This document shows, in pieces, positions 1 through 4,917 of a DNA stretch of 6,142 nt (its first letter is position 1; each line of letters starts with the position of its first letter). The notes under the pieces are model-generated. The model ran no database searches. It saw only the letters and a program-made list of their open reading frames with translations, and had not been told where the DNA came from. Made by a program: the position numbers and the translations under genes. This stretch comes from Actinomycetes bacterium (lineage in GTDB: Bacteria; Actinomycetota; Actinomycetes; JAHEKZ01). The stretch spans positions 1 to 6,142 of the forward strand of contig JAJAYM010000207.1 in assembly GCA_027117675.1 (NCBI GenBank). Reading direction: 5' to 3'.

Positions 1-1
1 C

Positions 2-1099
2 ACCAAGGTGCTGCACGACAAGTACCCGACCCTCAACGAGGCCTCGGCGTTCGACATGATCGACAAGGCTCCAGAGGAGCGCGAGCGCGGGATCACCATC
101 TCGATCGCGCACGTCGAGTACCAGACTGAGGCGCGTCACTACGCACACGTCGACTGTCCCGGGCACGCCGACTACATCAAGAACATGATCACCGGTGCCG
201 CCCAGATGGACGGGGCGATCCTCGTGGTCGCTGCGACTGATGGCCCGATGCCACAGACGAAGGAGCACGTCCTCCTGGCTCGCCAGGTCGGCGTCCCCTC
301 CATCGTCGTGGCCCTCAACAAGGCCGACATGGTCGATGACGAGGAAATCCTCGAACTCGTCGAGCTTGAGGTGCGCGAGCTCCTCAGCGAGTACGAGTAC
401 CCCGGCGATGACATCCCGATCGTGAAGGTCTCGGCGCTGAAGGCGCTCGAGGGCGACGCGGAGTGGGCCGCGAAGATCGTCGAGCTCAAGGACGCAGTCG
501 ACACCGCGATTCCGATTCCCGAGCGCGAGACCGAGAAGCCCTTCCTCATGCCCGTCGAGGACGTCTTTACGATCACCGGTCGTGGCACGGTTGTCACCGG
601 CCGTATCGAGCGCGGCATCGTCAAGGTCAACGAGGACGTCGAAATCGTCGGCATCAAGCCGGAGAGCACCAAGACAACGGTCACCGGAATCGAGATGTTC
701 CGCAAGCTGCTCGACGAAGGTCAGGCCGGTGAGAACGTGGGTCTGCTGATCCGCGGTATCAAGCGCGAAGACGTTGAGCGCGGGCAGGTGGTCGTCAAGC
801 CTGGAACCACTACCCCGCACACCAACTTCGAGGCGAACGTCTACATCCTCTCCAAGGACGAGGGTGGCCGGCACACGCCGTTCTTCAACAACTACCGTCC
901 GCAGTTCTACTTCCGCACCACCGACGTGACCGGGGTGGTGACCCTCCCAGAGGGCACCGAGATGGTCATGCCCGGGGACAACACCGAGATGTCGGTCGAG
1001 CTGATCCAGCCGATCGCCATGGACGAGGGTCTGCGGTTCGCCATCCGCGAGGGTGGTCGCACCGTCGGCGCCGGCCGAGTGACCAAGATCAACGCGTAA
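2..1099 (+). CDS. tuf: Elongation factor Tu (EF-Tu), 5'-truncated by window edge
   Basis: EF-Tu is the cytoplasmic GTPase that delivers aminoacyl-tRNA to the ribosomal A site. The reading frame is open from base 2 (Thr-Lys-Val-Leu-His-Asp), and the stop is TAA at 1097-1099. About 32 N-terminal residues, including the P-loop (G1), lie outside the window. The GTG at base 8 is an internal valine, not a start. Visible elements are the switch I RGITI (G2), DCPGHAD (G3, from base 152), NKAD (G4, from base 317) and SAL (G5, near base 431). Domain II begins near base 539 (PFLMPVEDVF) and domain III near base 800. The protein ends GRTVGAGRVTKINA, as in actinobacterial EF-Tu. Residues linked to kirromycin resistance in other EF-Tu proteins (ARQVGVP, DEGGRHTPFF, RFAIREGG) appear wild type. 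It lies just upstream of the S10 operon, the usual actinobacterial arrangement after rpsL-rpsG-fusA. No disruption is seen. Confidence 0.98.
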   Translation, partial: TKVLHDKYPTLNEASAFDMIDKAPEERERGITISIAHVEYQTEARHYAHVDCPGHADYIKNMITGAAQMDGAILVVAATDGPMPQTKEHVLLARQVGVPSIVVALNKADMVDDEEILELVELEVRELLSEYEYPGDDIPIVKVSALKALEGDAEWAAKIVELKDAVDTAIPIPERETEKPFLMPVEDVFTITGRGTVVTGRIERGIVKVNEDVEIVGIKPESTKTTVTGIEMFRKLLDEGQAGENVGLLIRGIKREDVERGQVVVKPGTTTPHTNFEANVYILSKDEGGRHTPFFNNYRPQFYFRTTDVTGVVTLPEGTEMVMPGDNTEMSVELIQPIAMDEGLRFAIREGGRTVGAGRVTKINA

Positions 1100-1104
1100 G
1101 GCTC

Positions 1105-1117
1105 GATTTCGGTAAAC
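1105..1117 (+). repeat. 13-nt direct repeat GATTTCGGTAAAC, copy 1 (5 nt after the tuf stop)
   Basis: An identical 13-mer recurs at 1385-1397, 3 nt before the rpsJ ATG, so the two copies bracket the intergenic region. An exact 13-mer match is very unlikely by chance within about 300 nt. This copy covers the place where a -35 element for the candidate promoter would lie. Confidence 0.85.
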
Positions 1118-1118
1118 C

Positions 1119-1132
1119 GCCCCGCATGGGGC
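1119..1132 (+). other. Short inverted repeat GCCCC-GCAT-GGGGC after tuf
   Basis: This is a 5-bp perfect inverted repeat with a 4-nt centre, 19 nt after the tuf stop and immediately before the candidate -10. It could be a weak terminator for tuf, but there is no U tract. It could also be an operator overlapping the promoter. The arms are too short to decide, and chance is possible in GC-rich DNA. Confidence 0.3.
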
Positions 1133-1133
1133 A

Positions 1134-1139
1134 TACTGT
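1134..1139 (+). promoter_or_regulatory. Possible -10 element (TACTGT) of an S10-operon promoter
   Basis: TACTGT fits the TAnnnT pattern of principal-sigma -10 elements in actinobacteria. A start about 7 nt downstream would be near 1146, just before the long leader stem-loop that begins at 1149. No good -35 hexamer sits 16-18 nt upstream: the bases there (around 1110-1117) are part of the GATTTCGGTAAAC repeat and match TTGACA poorly. The call therefore rests on the -10 and on position only. Confidence 0.3.
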
Positions 1140-1148
1140 CGAGGTTGC

Positions 1149-1218
1149 TTGGGCAGGGGCTCAGGTCCGAACAAGCGTCAGTCGCGAGACTGACGACGGA
1201 CTCGATGTCCCTGCCCGG
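1149..1218 (+). promoter_or_regulatory. Long three-tier stem-loop in the S10 leader
   Basis: Three nested stems are readable directly. The outer stem pairs GGGCAGGGGC (1151-1160) with GTCCCTGCCC (1207-1216), 10 pairs with one G-U, extendable by two G-U pairs to 1149/1218. The middle stem pairs GGTCCG (1164-1169) with CGGACT (1197-1202). The inner stem pairs CGTCAGTC (1176-1183) with GACTGACG (1188-1195), 8 perfect Watson-Crick pairs closed by a GCGA tetraloop of the GNRA class. The internal loops are 3x4 nt, then 6x1 nt (AACAAG against A). About 24-26 pairs in 70 nt, with a stable tetraloop, is far more order than expected by chance. It is probably an RNA element transcribed ahead of rpsJ. 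A ribosomal-protein binding site is inferred, not shown. Confidence 0.6.
1174..1191 (+). repeat. Imperfect direct repeat, copy 1 (AGCGTCAGTCGCGAGACT)
   Basis: These 18 nt match 1332-1348 at 17 positions, with one missing base (the G at 1181). This copy forms the 5' arm, GCGA loop and start of the 3' arm of the inner stem of the long leader stem-loop. Confidence 0.75.
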
Positions 1219-1219
1219 C

Positions 1220-1237
1220 GCCCGGCACCAGCCGGGC
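1220..1237 (+). promoter_or_regulatory. GC-rich leader hairpin GCCCGGC-ACCA-GCCGGGC
   Basis: This is a perfect 7-bp all-G/C stem with an ACCA loop, starting one base after the long stem-loop. No U tract follows (next bases TTCGAACC), so it is not a classical intrinsic terminator, although U-less terminators are claimed in actinobacteria. The 5' arm GCCCGGC is tandemly duplicated at 1213-1219, where it overlaps the 3' strand of the outer leader stem. The 3' arm could therefore pair with either copy. Confidence 0.5.
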
Positions 1238-1277
1238 TTCGAACCCCGTCCCTTTGGCGCAATCGCTGAAGGACGTC

Positions 1278-1329
1278 TGTGTGCGCTAGCGCGACACACC
1301 CGACCGCGGGGGTCGGAGCCACGAGGCTC
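1278..1329 (+). promoter_or_regulatory. Cluster of three small hairpins in the 3' half of the S10 leader
   Basis: Three consecutive inverted repeats are visible. TGTGTGCG (1278-1285) pairs with CGC, a bulged G1293 and ACACA (1290-1298), around the loop CTAG. CCGACC (1300-1305) pairs with GGTCGG (1311-1316) around GCGGG. GAGCC (1316-1320) pairs with GGCTC (1325-1329) around ACGA. An alternative stem, CTCGC (1327-1331) with GCGAG (1341-1345), would disrupt the third hairpin. Individual stems are short, so confidence in each is modest. Their back-to-back arrangement in a leader is the main support. Confidence 0.4.
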
Positions 1330-1331
1330 GC

Positions 1332-1348
1332 AGCGTCATCGCGAGACT
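1332..1348 (+). repeat. Imperfect direct repeat, copy 2 (AGCGTCATCGCGAGACT)
   Basis: This is the second copy of the 1174-1191 element with a one-base deletion. Here the sequence lacks the full complementary 3' arm (ACTTAA instead of ACTGACG), so it cannot form the same 8-bp hairpin. It can take part in a 5-bp CTCGC/GCGAG stem (1327-1331 with 1341-1345). Confidence 0.75.
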
Positions 1349-1381
1349 TAACCGGCAGCCACTAACGGCACTTTCGAAGAG

Positions 1382-1386
1382 AAGGA
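1382..1386 (+). promoter_or_regulatory. rpsJ ribosome-binding site AAGGA with unusually long spacing
   Basis: AAGGA (1382-1386) is the only purine-rich match to the 16S 3' end upstream of rpsJ. It lies 14 nt before the ATG, longer than the usual 5-9. No in-frame ATG, GTG or TTG lies in between, and the protein start at 1401 matches the family. The spacing is therefore real rather than a mis-called start. Confidence 0.6.
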
Positions 1387-1397
1387 TTTCGGTAAAC
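1385..1397 (+). repeat. 13-nt direct repeat GATTTCGGTAAAC, copy 2 (in the rpsJ translation-initiation region)
   Basis: This is identical to 1105-1117. It overlaps the last two bases of the AAGGA ribosome-binding site and fills the spacer up to 3 nt before the rpsJ start. I found no terminal inverted repeats just inside the two copies, which argues against a simple inserted element with a target-site duplication. Confidence 0.85.
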
Positions 1398-1400
1398 GAC

Positions 1401-1709
1401 ATGGCGGGACAGAAGATCCGCATCCGGCTGAAGGCGTATGACCACGAGGTCATCGACTCATCGGCTCGGAAGATCGTTGAGACGGCCACCCGCACGGGTG
1501 CGCAGGTCGCCGGCCCAGTGCCGTTGCCGACGGAAAAGAACGTTTTCGTCGTCATCCGGTCGCCGCACAAGTACAAAGACAGCCGCGAGCACTTTGAGAT
1601 GCGTACGCACAAGCGGCTCATCGACATCATCGACCCGACCCCGAAGACCGTCGACTCGCTCATGCGACTCGACCTTCCGGCCGGCGTCGACATCGAGATC
1701 AAGCTCTAA
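1401..1709 (+). CDS. rpsJ: 30S ribosomal protein S10 (uS10)
   Basis: S10 is a 30S head protein. In many bacteria it also acts as NusE, pairing with NusB in transcription antitermination and linking to NusG. The product is 102 residues, the normal length. It carries the family core RSPHKYKDSREHFEMRTHKR (53-72) and the C-terminal strand LPAGVDIEIKL. The start MAGQKIRIRLKAYDHEVID is the standard actinobacterial N-terminus and supports the ATG at 1401. It is the first gene of the S10 operon, preceded by a 301-nt leader-bearing region and followed after 14 nt by rplC. The stop TAA is at 1707-1709. No anomalies are seen inside the gene. Confidence 0.98.
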   Translation: MAGQKIRIRLKAYDHEVIDSSARKIVETATRTGAQVAGPVPLPTEKNVFVVIRSPHKYKDSREHFEMRTHKRLIDIIDPTPKTVDSLMRLDLPAGVDIEIKL

Positions 1710-1723
1710 AGGGACGCGGACCA

Positions 1724-2374
1724 ATGAGTAAGAACGTGAAGGGAATCCTGGGCGAGAAGCTCGGGATGACCCAGGTGTGGGACGAGAACAACAAGATCGT
1801 CCCGGTCACCGTCGTCAAGGCTGGCCCCTGCGTCGTGACGCAGGTGCGTTCGGCAGAGAATGACGGCTACGCAGCCGTCCAGCTCGGATTCGGCCCGATC
1901 GACCCTCGCAAGGTGAACAAGCCACAGGCTGGGCATTATGCCAAGGCCGGTGTCACACCGCGGCGTCACCTCGTTGAGTTGCGCACCGACGACGCGTCGG
2001 AGTACACGCTCGGCCAAGAGCTCGGCCCCGATGTGTTCGATGCCGGCCAAACAGTCGACGTTTCCGGCACGTCCAAGGGCAAGGGTTTCGCCGGAACCAT
2101 GAAGCGCCACAACTTCCATGGTGTCGGCGCCAGCCACGGTGCGCACCGCAATCACCGCAAGCCCGGGTCGATCGGCGCGGGATCTACTCCCAGCCGCGTC
2201 TTCAAGGGGCTGAAGATGTCTGGCCGGATGGGTGGCGACTCGGTGACCGTGCAGAACCTCACCGTGCACGCCGTCGACACCGAGAAGGGACTCCTCCTGA
2301 TCAAGGGAGCGATCCCCGGCTCAGTCGGCACTCTTATTTTCGTCAAGAGCGCCGTGAAGGGAGTTACCCAGTGA
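1724..2374 (+). CDS. rplC: 50S ribosomal protein L3 (uL3)
   Basis: L3 is an early-assembly 50S protein that binds 23S rRNA and sends an extended loop toward the peptidyl-transferase centre. The product is 216 residues, typical for the family. It opens with the conserved ILGEKLGMTQVWDE, has the family core GFAGTMKRHNFHGVGASHG (121-139), and then the central loop PGSIGAGSTPSRVFKG (147-162) followed by MSGRMG. The glutamines of the E. coli GQNQT loop, where PrmB methylates L3, are replaced here by Ala-Gly-Ser. The start is ATG at 1724, with AAAGGGA at 1708-1714 overlapping the rpsJ stop and a spacing of 9 nt. The stop TGA (2372-2374) overlaps the rplD GTG, implying translational coupling. Confidence 0.98.
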   Translation: MSKNVKGILGEKLGMTQVWDENNKIVPVTVVKAGPCVVTQVRSAENDGYAAVQLGFGPIDPRKVNKPQAGHYAKAGVTPRRHLVELRTDDASEYTLGQELGPDVFDAGQTVDVSGTSKGKGFAGTMKRHNFHGVGASHGAHRNHRKPGSIGAGSTPSRVFKGLKMSGRMGGDSVTVQNLTVHAVDTEKGLLLIKGAIPGSVGTLIFVKSAVKGVTQ

Positions 2375-3066
2375 GCACCGTCGACGTCTTGACCCCGGAT
2401 GGCACGAAGAGCGGAACCGCAGAACTGCCACCTGAGATCTTCGAGGTCCAGGTCAACATTCCGCTGATTCACCAGGTCGTGGTTGGTCAGCTCGCTGCGG
2501 CCAGGAAGGGCACCGCCTCGACCAAGACCCGCGCTGAGGTGGCTGGCGGTGGGCGCAAGCCATACCGCCAGAAGGGAACGGGACGTGCCCGCCAGGGTTC
2601 GATCCGCGCCCCACAGTTCGTCGGTGGTGGCGTGGTCCACGGACCGCAGCCGCGCAGCTACGAGCAGCGCACGCCCAAGAAGATGAAGGCGGCTGCTCTT
2701 CGCGGTGCACTCTCTGACCGGTTCGCCAACGGACGCCTGCACGTCGTTACCGCAATCGTCGATGGCGACGCGCCGTCGACCAAGGCGGCGGCGGCAACAG
2801 TCGCTCGGCTCTCAGGGCGCCGGCACATTCTCGTTGTGCTCGAGCGAGGCAATGACGCGGCATGGCTGAGCTTGCGCAACCTGACCAACGTGCACATCCT
2901 CACTCCCGACCAGCTGAACACGTACGACGTTCTCGTCAGTGACGACGTGGTGTTCACGCAGGCAGCGCTTTCGGCGCTTCTCGACGGTCCGGTGCGCGGC
3001 AAGTCGGCGAAGGCCGTCGCGACGTCGACCGAGGCCGCGAATGTAGAGAAGGAGGCTTCGGCATGA
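2371..3066 (+). CDS. rplD: 50S ribosomal protein L4 (uL4)
   Basis: L4 is a 50S protein whose extended loop lines the constriction of the peptide exit tunnel. In E. coli it is also the autogenous repressor of the S10 operon. The product is 231 residues, about 30 longer than E. coli L4 (201). The rRNA-binding extended loop runs from about residue 43 to 98 and contains GGGRKPYRQKGTGRARQGS. By motif, Lys68 matches the lysine whose mutation gives macrolide resistance in E. coli. The extra length is a low-complexity Lys/Ala/Glu tail (about 210-231) plus a slightly longer N-terminus. The GTG start at 2371 overlaps the rplC stop by 4 nt and has GAAGGGAG at 2356-2363, 7 nt upstream. The TGA overlaps the rplW ATG. 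This is the natural candidate to bind the leader upstream of rpsJ, but that is inference. Confidence 0.98.
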   Translation: MSTVDVLTPDGTKSGTAELPPEIFEVQVNIPLIHQVVVGQLAAARKGTASTKTRAEVAGGGRKPYRQKGTGRARQGSIRAPQFVGGGVVHGPQPRSYEQRTPKKMKAAALRGALSDRFANGRLHVVTAIVDGDAPSTKAAAATVARLSGRRHILVVLERGNDAAWLSLRNLTNVHILTPDQLNTYDVLVSDDVVFTQAALSALLDGPVRGKSAKAVATSTEAANVEKEASA

Positions 3067-3374
3067 CCGCCGCCGCTGTCCAGAAAGACCCAAGAGACGT
3101 CCTCATCAAGCCGGTCATCTCAGAGAAGAGCTACGGGCTCCTCGACGAGAACAAGTACACCTTCGAGGTCTACCCCGACGTAAACAAGACTGAGATCAAG
3201 ATCGCGGTCGAGAAGATTTTTGGGGTCACCGTCATCAGCGTCAACACCCTGAACCGTCAGGGCAAGCGTCGTCGCACCCGCACGGGGTGGGGCAAGCGTA
3301 AAGACACCAAGCGCGCCATCGTCAGTGTCGCCCCAGGCGATCGCATCGACATCTTCGGCGGTCCGGTCTCCTGA
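3063..3374 (+). CDS. rplW: 50S ribosomal protein L23 (uL23)
   Basis: L23 sits at the exit of the peptide tunnel and is the docking site for trigger factor and the signal recognition particle. The product is 103 residues, normal length. After a short N-terminal extension comes DVLIKPVISEKSYGLLDENK. Glu21 in the ISEK motif corresponds to the trigger-factor contact (Glu18 in E. coli). The middle has the KTEIKIAVEKIFGV helix, then the basic loop NRQGKRRRTRTGWGKRKDTK, and the C-terminus is DIFGGPVS. The ATG overlaps the rplD stop (ATGA) and is preceded 7 nt upstream by a full AAGGAGG at 3049-3055, the strongest ribosome-binding site in the window. The stop is TGA at 3372-3374. Confidence 0.98.
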   Translation: MTAAAVQKDPRDVLIKPVISEKSYGLLDENKYTFEVYPDVNKTEIKIAVEKIFGVTVISVNTLNRQGKRRRTRTGWGKRKDTKRAIVSVAPGDRIDIFGGPVS

Positions 3375-3390
3375 CCGGCGAGAAATCACT

Positions 3391-3395
3391 AAGGA
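3391..3395 (+). promoter_or_regulatory. rplB ribosome-binding site AAGGA with long spacing
   Basis: AAGGA at 3391-3395 is 12 nt from the rplB ATG. A second weak purine run, AAAGAG (3400-3405), is too close to the start to serve. The context AAGGA...GTAAA.GA..ATG resembles the rpsJ initiation region, which also has AAGGA, a long spacer containing GTAAA, then the ATG. Confidence 0.55.
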
Positions 3396-3407
3396 CTGTA
3401 AAGAGCC

Positions 3408-4244
3408 ATGGGAATCCGTAAGTACAAGCCGACAACGCCGGGCCGTCGTGGCTCGAGTGTGGCCGACTTCGTCGAGGTCACCCGCTCCGAGCCGGAGAAG
3501 TCATTGGTGCGCCCTCTCCCCAAGAAGGGCGGCCGAAACGCCTCGGGTCGTATCACCACACGCCACCAGGGTGGTGGTCACAAGCGTGCCTACCGCGTCA
3601 TCGACTTCCGTCGGGCCGACAAAGACGGCGTGCCGGCCAAGGTTGCGCACATAGAGTACGACCCCAACCGAACAGCGCGAATTGCGCTGCTGCACTACGT
3701 CGACGGTGAGAAGCGCTACATCCTGGCGCCGAACAAGCTGAAGCAGGGCGACACCGTCGAGAACGGGCCAAGCGCTGACATCAAGCCAGGCAACGCTCTG
3801 CCGTTGCGCAACATCCCCGTGGGAACCGTGATCCACGCCGTTGAACTCCGCCCAGGCGGGGGAGCGAAGTTGGCGAGGTCGGCTGGATCGAGTATCCAAC
3901 TGGTCGCCAAAGATGGCCCCTATGCCCAGCTCCGCCTGCCGTCCGGCGAGATCCGCAACGTCGACGTTCGCGTTCGCGCGACGGTCGGCGAGGTCGGCAA
4001 CGCCGAACAGTCGAACATCAACTGGGGCAAGGCTGGACGCATGCGCTGGAAGGGCAAGCGTCCCACCGTCCGCGGTGTGGCCATGAACCCCGTCGACCAC
4101 CCGCATGGTGGTGGTGAGGGCAAGACCTCAGGTGGACGCCACCCGGTCTCGCCGTGGGGCCAGCCTGAAGGTCGTACCCGCAAAAAGGGCAAAGCCAGCA
4201 GCAAGTACATCGTCCGCCGCCGCAAGTCGAACAAGAAGCGCTAG
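3408..4244 (+). CDS. rplB: 50S ribosomal protein L2 (uL2)
   Basis: L2 is a large-subunit protein essential for subunit association and for peptidyl-transferase centre assembly. The product is 278 residues, within a few of the family norm. It starts MGIRKYKPTTPGRR, continues with GRITTRHQGGGHKRAYRVID in the N-terminal OB-fold domain, and has the SH3-like domain after about residue 120. The hallmark GVAMNPVDHPHGGGEG lies near residues 223-238. His231 corresponds to the E. coli His229 region implicated in peptidyl transfer. The end is strongly basic (KSNKKR). The gap to rplW, 33 nt, is the largest inside the operon and shows no hairpin. The stop TAG (4242-4244) is part of the TAGGAG used as the rpsS ribosome-binding site. 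Confidence 0.98.
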   Translation: MGIRKYKPTTPGRRGSSVADFVEVTRSEPEKSLVRPLPKKGGRNASGRITTRHQGGGHKRAYRVIDFRRADKDGVPAKVAHIEYDPNRTARIALLHYVDGEKRYILAPNKLKQGDTVENGPSADIKPGNALPLRNIPVGTVIHAVELRPGGGAKLARSAGSSIQLVAKDGPYAQLRLPSGEIRNVDVRVRATVGEVGNAEQSNINWGKAGRMRWKGKRPTVRGVAMNPVDHPHGGGEGKTSGGRHPVSPWGQPEGRTRKKGKASSKYIVRRRKSNKKR

Positions 4245-4256
4245 GAGTTACCAGCG

Positions 4257-4538
4257 ATGCCGCGCAGTCTGAAGAAGGGTCCCTTCGTGGACGACCACCT
4301 CGTCAAAAAGGTGGACGCCCAGAACGAGGCCGGTACTCGAAACGTCATCAAGACGTGGTCCCGGCGTTCGATGATTGTCCCGTCGATGATCGGCCACACC
4401 ATTGCCGTTCACGACGGTCGCAAGCACGTGCCGGTCTTTGTCACCGACGCAATGGTCGGTCACAAGCTCGGCGAGTTCGCCCCCACACGCACCTTCCGTG
4501 GGCACGAGAAGGACGACCGGAAGAGTCGGCGTCGCTGA
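4257..4538 (+). CDS. rpsS: 30S ribosomal protein S19 (uS19)
   Basis: S19 is a 30S head protein that contacts S13 and takes part in the intersubunit bridge near the A-site tRNA. The product is 93 residues, the usual length. It begins MPRSLKKGPFVDDHLVKKV and carries the family signature IAVHDGRKHVPVFVTDAMVG (49-68), followed by HKLGEFAPTRTFRGH. The C-terminus is basic (RKSRRR). The ribosome-binding site is TAGGAG at 4242-4247, embedded in the rplB stop, with 9 nt to the ATG. The stop TGA (4536-4538) shares one base with the rplV ATG. Confidence 0.98.
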   Translation: MPRSLKKGPFVDDHLVKKVDAQNEAGTRNVIKTWSRRSMIVPSMIGHTIAVHDGRKHVPVFVTDAMVGHKLGEFAPTRTFRGHEKDDRKSRRR

Positions 4539-4915
4539 TGGCTACCGCTCCTACGACAGCCAGTGCCCGCAGCACTGCTCGGTACGTCCGCATCACTCCG
4601 CAAAAGGCGCGACGCATGGTCGACCTGATTCGCGGCCTGCCAGCCGCCGAGGCCAAGATCGTGCTGCGGTTCGCCCCGCAGGCAGCGAGTGAGACCGTCG
4701 GCAAGGTGCTCGACAGCGCCGTCGCCAACGCCGAGAACAACCATGGGCTCAACGCCGACACGCTCGTCGTGAGCTCTGCCTACGTTGACGAGGGTCCGAC
4801 TCTAAAGCGATTCCGTCCACGCGCACAGGGCCGGGCGTACCGCATCCGCAAGCGCACCAGTCACATCACCGTCGTCGTGTCGGAAGACGCGACGCCCGCT
4901 GGAAAGAAGGGCTGA
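4538..4915 (+). CDS. rplV: 50S ribosomal protein L22 (uL22)
   Basis: L22 is a 50S protein whose beta-hairpin forms the tunnel constriction with L4. The product is 125 residues. The core reads ARYVRITPQKARRMVDLIRG (14-33), then the helix KVLDSAVANAENNHGL. The tunnel hairpin lies around 84-108 (DEGPTLKRFRPRAQGRAYR). Leu89-Lys90-Arg91 matches the Met-Lys-Arg position whose deletion gives macrolide resistance in E. coli. The frame stays open upstream to 4355, but that part overlaps rpsS and is not L22-like. The ATG at 4538, in a TGATG junction with rpsS, gives the correct N-terminus. No strong ribosome-binding site is seen (only GGAAGAG near 4519-4525), which fits translational coupling. The stop is TGA at 4913-4915. 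Confidence 0.97.
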   Translation: MATAPTTASARSTARYVRITPQKARRMVDLIRGLPAAEAKIVLRFAPQAASETVGKVLDSAVANAENNHGLNADTLVVSSAYVDEGPTLKRFRPRAQGRAYRIRKRTSHITVVVSEDATPAGKKG

Positions 4916-4917
4916 CC

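Larger units (their letters stand above)
1100..1400 (+). promoter_or_regulatory. tuf-rpsJ intergenic region: presumed promoter and structured 5' leader of the S10 operon
   Basis: These 301 bases hold no convincing gene. They lie between the tuf stop and the rpsJ ATG, in an operon whose other junctions are 33 nt or less, so a separate transcription start and a long leader are likely. What I can see is a possible -10 element at 1134-1139, a long stem-loop at 1149-1218, and a GC-rich hairpin at 1220-1237. Three smaller hairpins lie between 1278 and 1329, and there are two pairs of direct repeats. In Escherichia coli the S10 leader binds L4, which represses the operon. Whether this actinobacterial leader does anything similar is inference, because I see no similarity to that leader that I could point to. 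No rho-independent terminator with a U tract follows tuf, so readthrough from tuf is also possible. Confidence 0.65.

Noticed and set aside
172..705. 177-codon minus-strand frame inside tuf
   Set aside because: It is a Ser/Arg/Thr-rich antisense shadow of the EF-Tu coding sequence with no independent support.
1233..1250. CGGGCTTCGAACCCCG looks like a tRNA T-arm
   Set aside because: The conserved closing G-C pair next to the T-loop would be a C-C mismatch. No acceptor, D or anticodon arm can be drawn around it.
1126..1269. Possible 47-codon leader ORF (ATG at 1126, MGHTVEVAWAGAQ...) in the tuf-rpsJ region
   Set aside because: There is no ribosome-binding site at a sensible distance. Only 27 of 46 wobble bases are G/C, unlike the genes around it, and it runs straight through the stem-loops. 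Its ATG would also lie upstream of the candidate transcription start.
1145..1351. 68-codon frame from a TTG in the leader region
   Set aside because: It has a rare start codon, no ribosome-binding site, no recognisable family, and full overlap with the structured leader.
1100..1400. Small insertion element bounded by the 13-nt repeats as target-site duplication
   Set aside because: No terminal inverted repeats are present just inside the 13-mers, and no transposase or known element ends are seen. It is kept only as one possible explanation for the repeats.
4355..4537. Extended N-terminus for the L22 frame
   Set aside because: The added 61 residues overlap rpsS out of frame and do not resemble L22. 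The ATG at 4538 gives the family N-terminus and a TGATG coupling.
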